Shown one piece after another: positions 4,941 to 6,146 of a stretch of DNA of 6,146 bases; position 1 is the stretch's first letter; every line of letters starts with the position of its first letter. This stretch comes from Chamaesiphon sp. GTDB lineage: Bacteria > Cyanobacteriota > Cyanobacteriia > Cyanobacteriales > Chamaesiphonaceae. The DNA lies in contig JAJAYU010000214.1 in the NCBI GenBank assembly GCA_026786125.1, forward strand, positions 1-6,146. Direction: 5' to 3'. Under the pieces are notes generated by a model, which saw only the letters and a program-made list of their open reading frames with translations, ran no database searches and was not told where the DNA came from. Position numbers and translations under genes: made by a program.

Positions 4941-6146
4941 CTATTTCCCTTTGTTCTTGGTAACGATCGCTTCAGCTACGTTACGGGGTACTTCATCATA
5001 ATGGCTAAATTCCATTGAGAAGATCCCCCGACCTTGGGTATTGGAGCGGATGTTGGTTGCATAACCAAACATTTCGCCTAAAGGCACTTTAGCAGCAACT
5101 TTAGAGATGTTCGCCGCCGCTTCTTGACCTTCGATTTGCCCGCGACGAGAGTTAAGATCGCCGATGACATTTCCCAAGAAGTTATCGGGAACTTCAACTT
5201 CAACTTTCATCACTGGTTCGAGCAATGTTGGTTGAGCCTTCATGACGGCTTCTTTGGTTGCGATCGAAGCCGCAATCTTAAAGGCCATTTCATTGGAGTC
5301 AACTTCATGGTACGAACCATCGATGAGAGTGACTTTGAGGTCGATCACTGGATACCCAGCCAAGATCCCTGACTCGCAGGTCTCTTTGACACCTTGCTCG
5401 ATCGGGTTAATGTATTGCTTGGGTACCGAACCACCGACGATTTTGGAGACAAACTCCAGACCGCTACCGGGTTCGCTAGGTGAGATCTCGATCACGACGT
5501 GACCGTAGTTACCGTTACCACCACTTTGTTTGATGTACTTACCTTCTTGCTTGACACTCTTGCGAATGGTTTCGCGATAAGCGACCTGTGGCGCACCAAT
5601 GTTGGCTTCGACACCAAACTCTCGTAACATCCGATCGACTAGAATCTCTAGGTGAAGTTCGCCCATCCCCGCAATTACGGTTTGGTTGGTTTCGGGATCG
5701 GTATGCACGCGGAAGGTGGGATCTTCCTGAGACAGGGAAATGAGGGCTTTAGAAAGCTTCTCCATATCCTGTTTGGTCTTGGGTTCCACTGCCAGTGAAA
5801 TCACTGGTTCGGGGATAAAGAGTGATTCCAGGATGACTGGATTGTCTTCATCACACAATGTGTCACCGGTGAAGGTATCTTTGAGTCCGAGGACGGCGCC
5901 CAAATCGCCAGCGCGCAATTCGTCTACTTCTTGGCGATCGTCAGCTTTGAGGATAATCAACCGCGAAATCCGCTCTTTCTTACCCTTGGTTGGGTTCAAG
6001 ACGTAAGTACCAGTTTTGACGACTCCAGAATAGACCCGGATAAAGGTCAGACGACCATATTTATCCGCCATGATCTTGAATGCCAGTGCGGCAAACGGTT
6101 CGCTATCATCAGCATGACGTTCGACTTCGATCGTCTCATCATCTAC
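4941..6146 (-). CDS. fusA: Elongation factor G, C-terminal 401 residues (5' end beyond window)
   Basis: EF-G is the cytoplasmic GTPase that drives tRNA/mRNA translocation on the ribosome and helps recycle it. The frame stays open to the window edge, beginning [20 protein letters not shown], so the Met at 6071 is internal. About 290 N-terminal residues, the whole GTPase domain, lie outside. What remains is domain II ([19 protein letters not shown] near residues 22-40), domain III (MGELHLEIL), domain IV starting near YRETIRKSV and containing the [11 protein letters not shown] loop, and domain V ([20 protein letters not shown], then [14 protein letters not shown]), ending in NKGK before a TAG stop. 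The family usually has GQYG where this protein has GNYG, a conservative change that is probably harmless. tuf starts 109 bp downstream, as in the bacterial str operon; rpsL and rpsG are expected just upstream, out of view. Identification is secure from sequence and context. Confidence 0.98.
   Translation of the reverse strand, partial: VDDETIEVERHADDSEPFAALAFKIMADKYGRLTFIRVYSGVVKTGTYVLNPTKGKKERISRLIILKADDRQEVDELRAGDLGAVLGLKDTFTGDTLCDEDNPVILESLFIPEPVISLAVEPKTKQDMEKLSKALISLSQEDPTFRVHTDPETNQTVIAGMGELHLEILVDRMLREFGVEANIGAPQVAYRETIRKSVKQEGKYIKQSGGNGNYGHVVIEISPSEPGSGLEFVSKIVGGSVPKQYINPIEQGVKETCESGILAGYPVIDLKVTLIDGSYHEVDSNEMAFKIAASIATKEAVMKAQPTLLEPVMKVEVEVPDNFLGNVIGDLNSRRGQIEGQEAAANISKVAAKVPLGEMFGYATNIRSNTQGRGIFSMEFSHYDEVPRNVAEAIVTKNKGK

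Noticed and set aside
1..6146. tRNA or rRNA genes, CRISPR arrays, insertion-sequence ends, attachment sites or a defence system
   Set aside because: I saw no cloverleaf, no regularly spaced direct repeats, no transposase or terminal inverted repeats, and no toxin-antitoxin or restriction genes other than the Uma2 fragment.

Overview
The window comes from a cyanobacterial chromosome. The evidence is the EF-G / EF-Tu / S10 gene order followed by a stand-alone Lon N-terminal-domain protein, the 409-residue EF-Tu, protein sequences of cyanobacterial type, and strong enrichment of CGATCG, the core of the cyanobacterial HIP1 repeat (about 21 copies by eye in 6.1 kb, but only one complete GCGATCGC). 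I cannot name the genus from the sequence alone. Every convincing gene is on the minus strand, so transcription runs from high to low coordinates.

In transcription order: (1) 6146-4941, the C-terminal 401 codons of fusA (EF-G), cut by the window edge. (2) A 109-bp spacer with a long hairpin that lacks a T-tract. (3) 4831-3602, complete tuf (EF-Tu). (4) A spacer with two tandem hairpins. (5) 3480-3163, rpsJ (ribosomal protein S10/NusE). (6) A clear intrinsic terminator at 3138-3113 that ends the str-type translation operon. (7) 3063-2773, a truncated Uma2-family (DUF820) nuclease gene that has lost its C-terminal half. (8) 2694-2053, a 213-residue protein that is only a Lon substrate-binding domain. 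(9) 1935-502, a 477-residue alpha-phosphohexomutase. (10) 456-58, a small secreted, threonine-rich protein of unknown function. (11) A perfect hairpin in the last 57 bases.

fusA, tuf and rpsJ supply translation elongation factors and a 30S protein, and are probably one transcript tuned by intergenic hairpins. The genes downstream of the terminator are a mixed set: protein quality control (presumed), sugar-phosphate metabolism and a secreted protein. They share a strand but need not share a transcript.

This is mostly a conserved housekeeping region. I see no convincing new defence, mobile or RNA-guided system. The points most worth checking are whether the phosphohexomutase is a glucose-1,6-bisphosphate synthase, the Uma2 remnant lodged behind the str operon, the hairpins between translation genes, and the orphan Thr-rich secreted protein.
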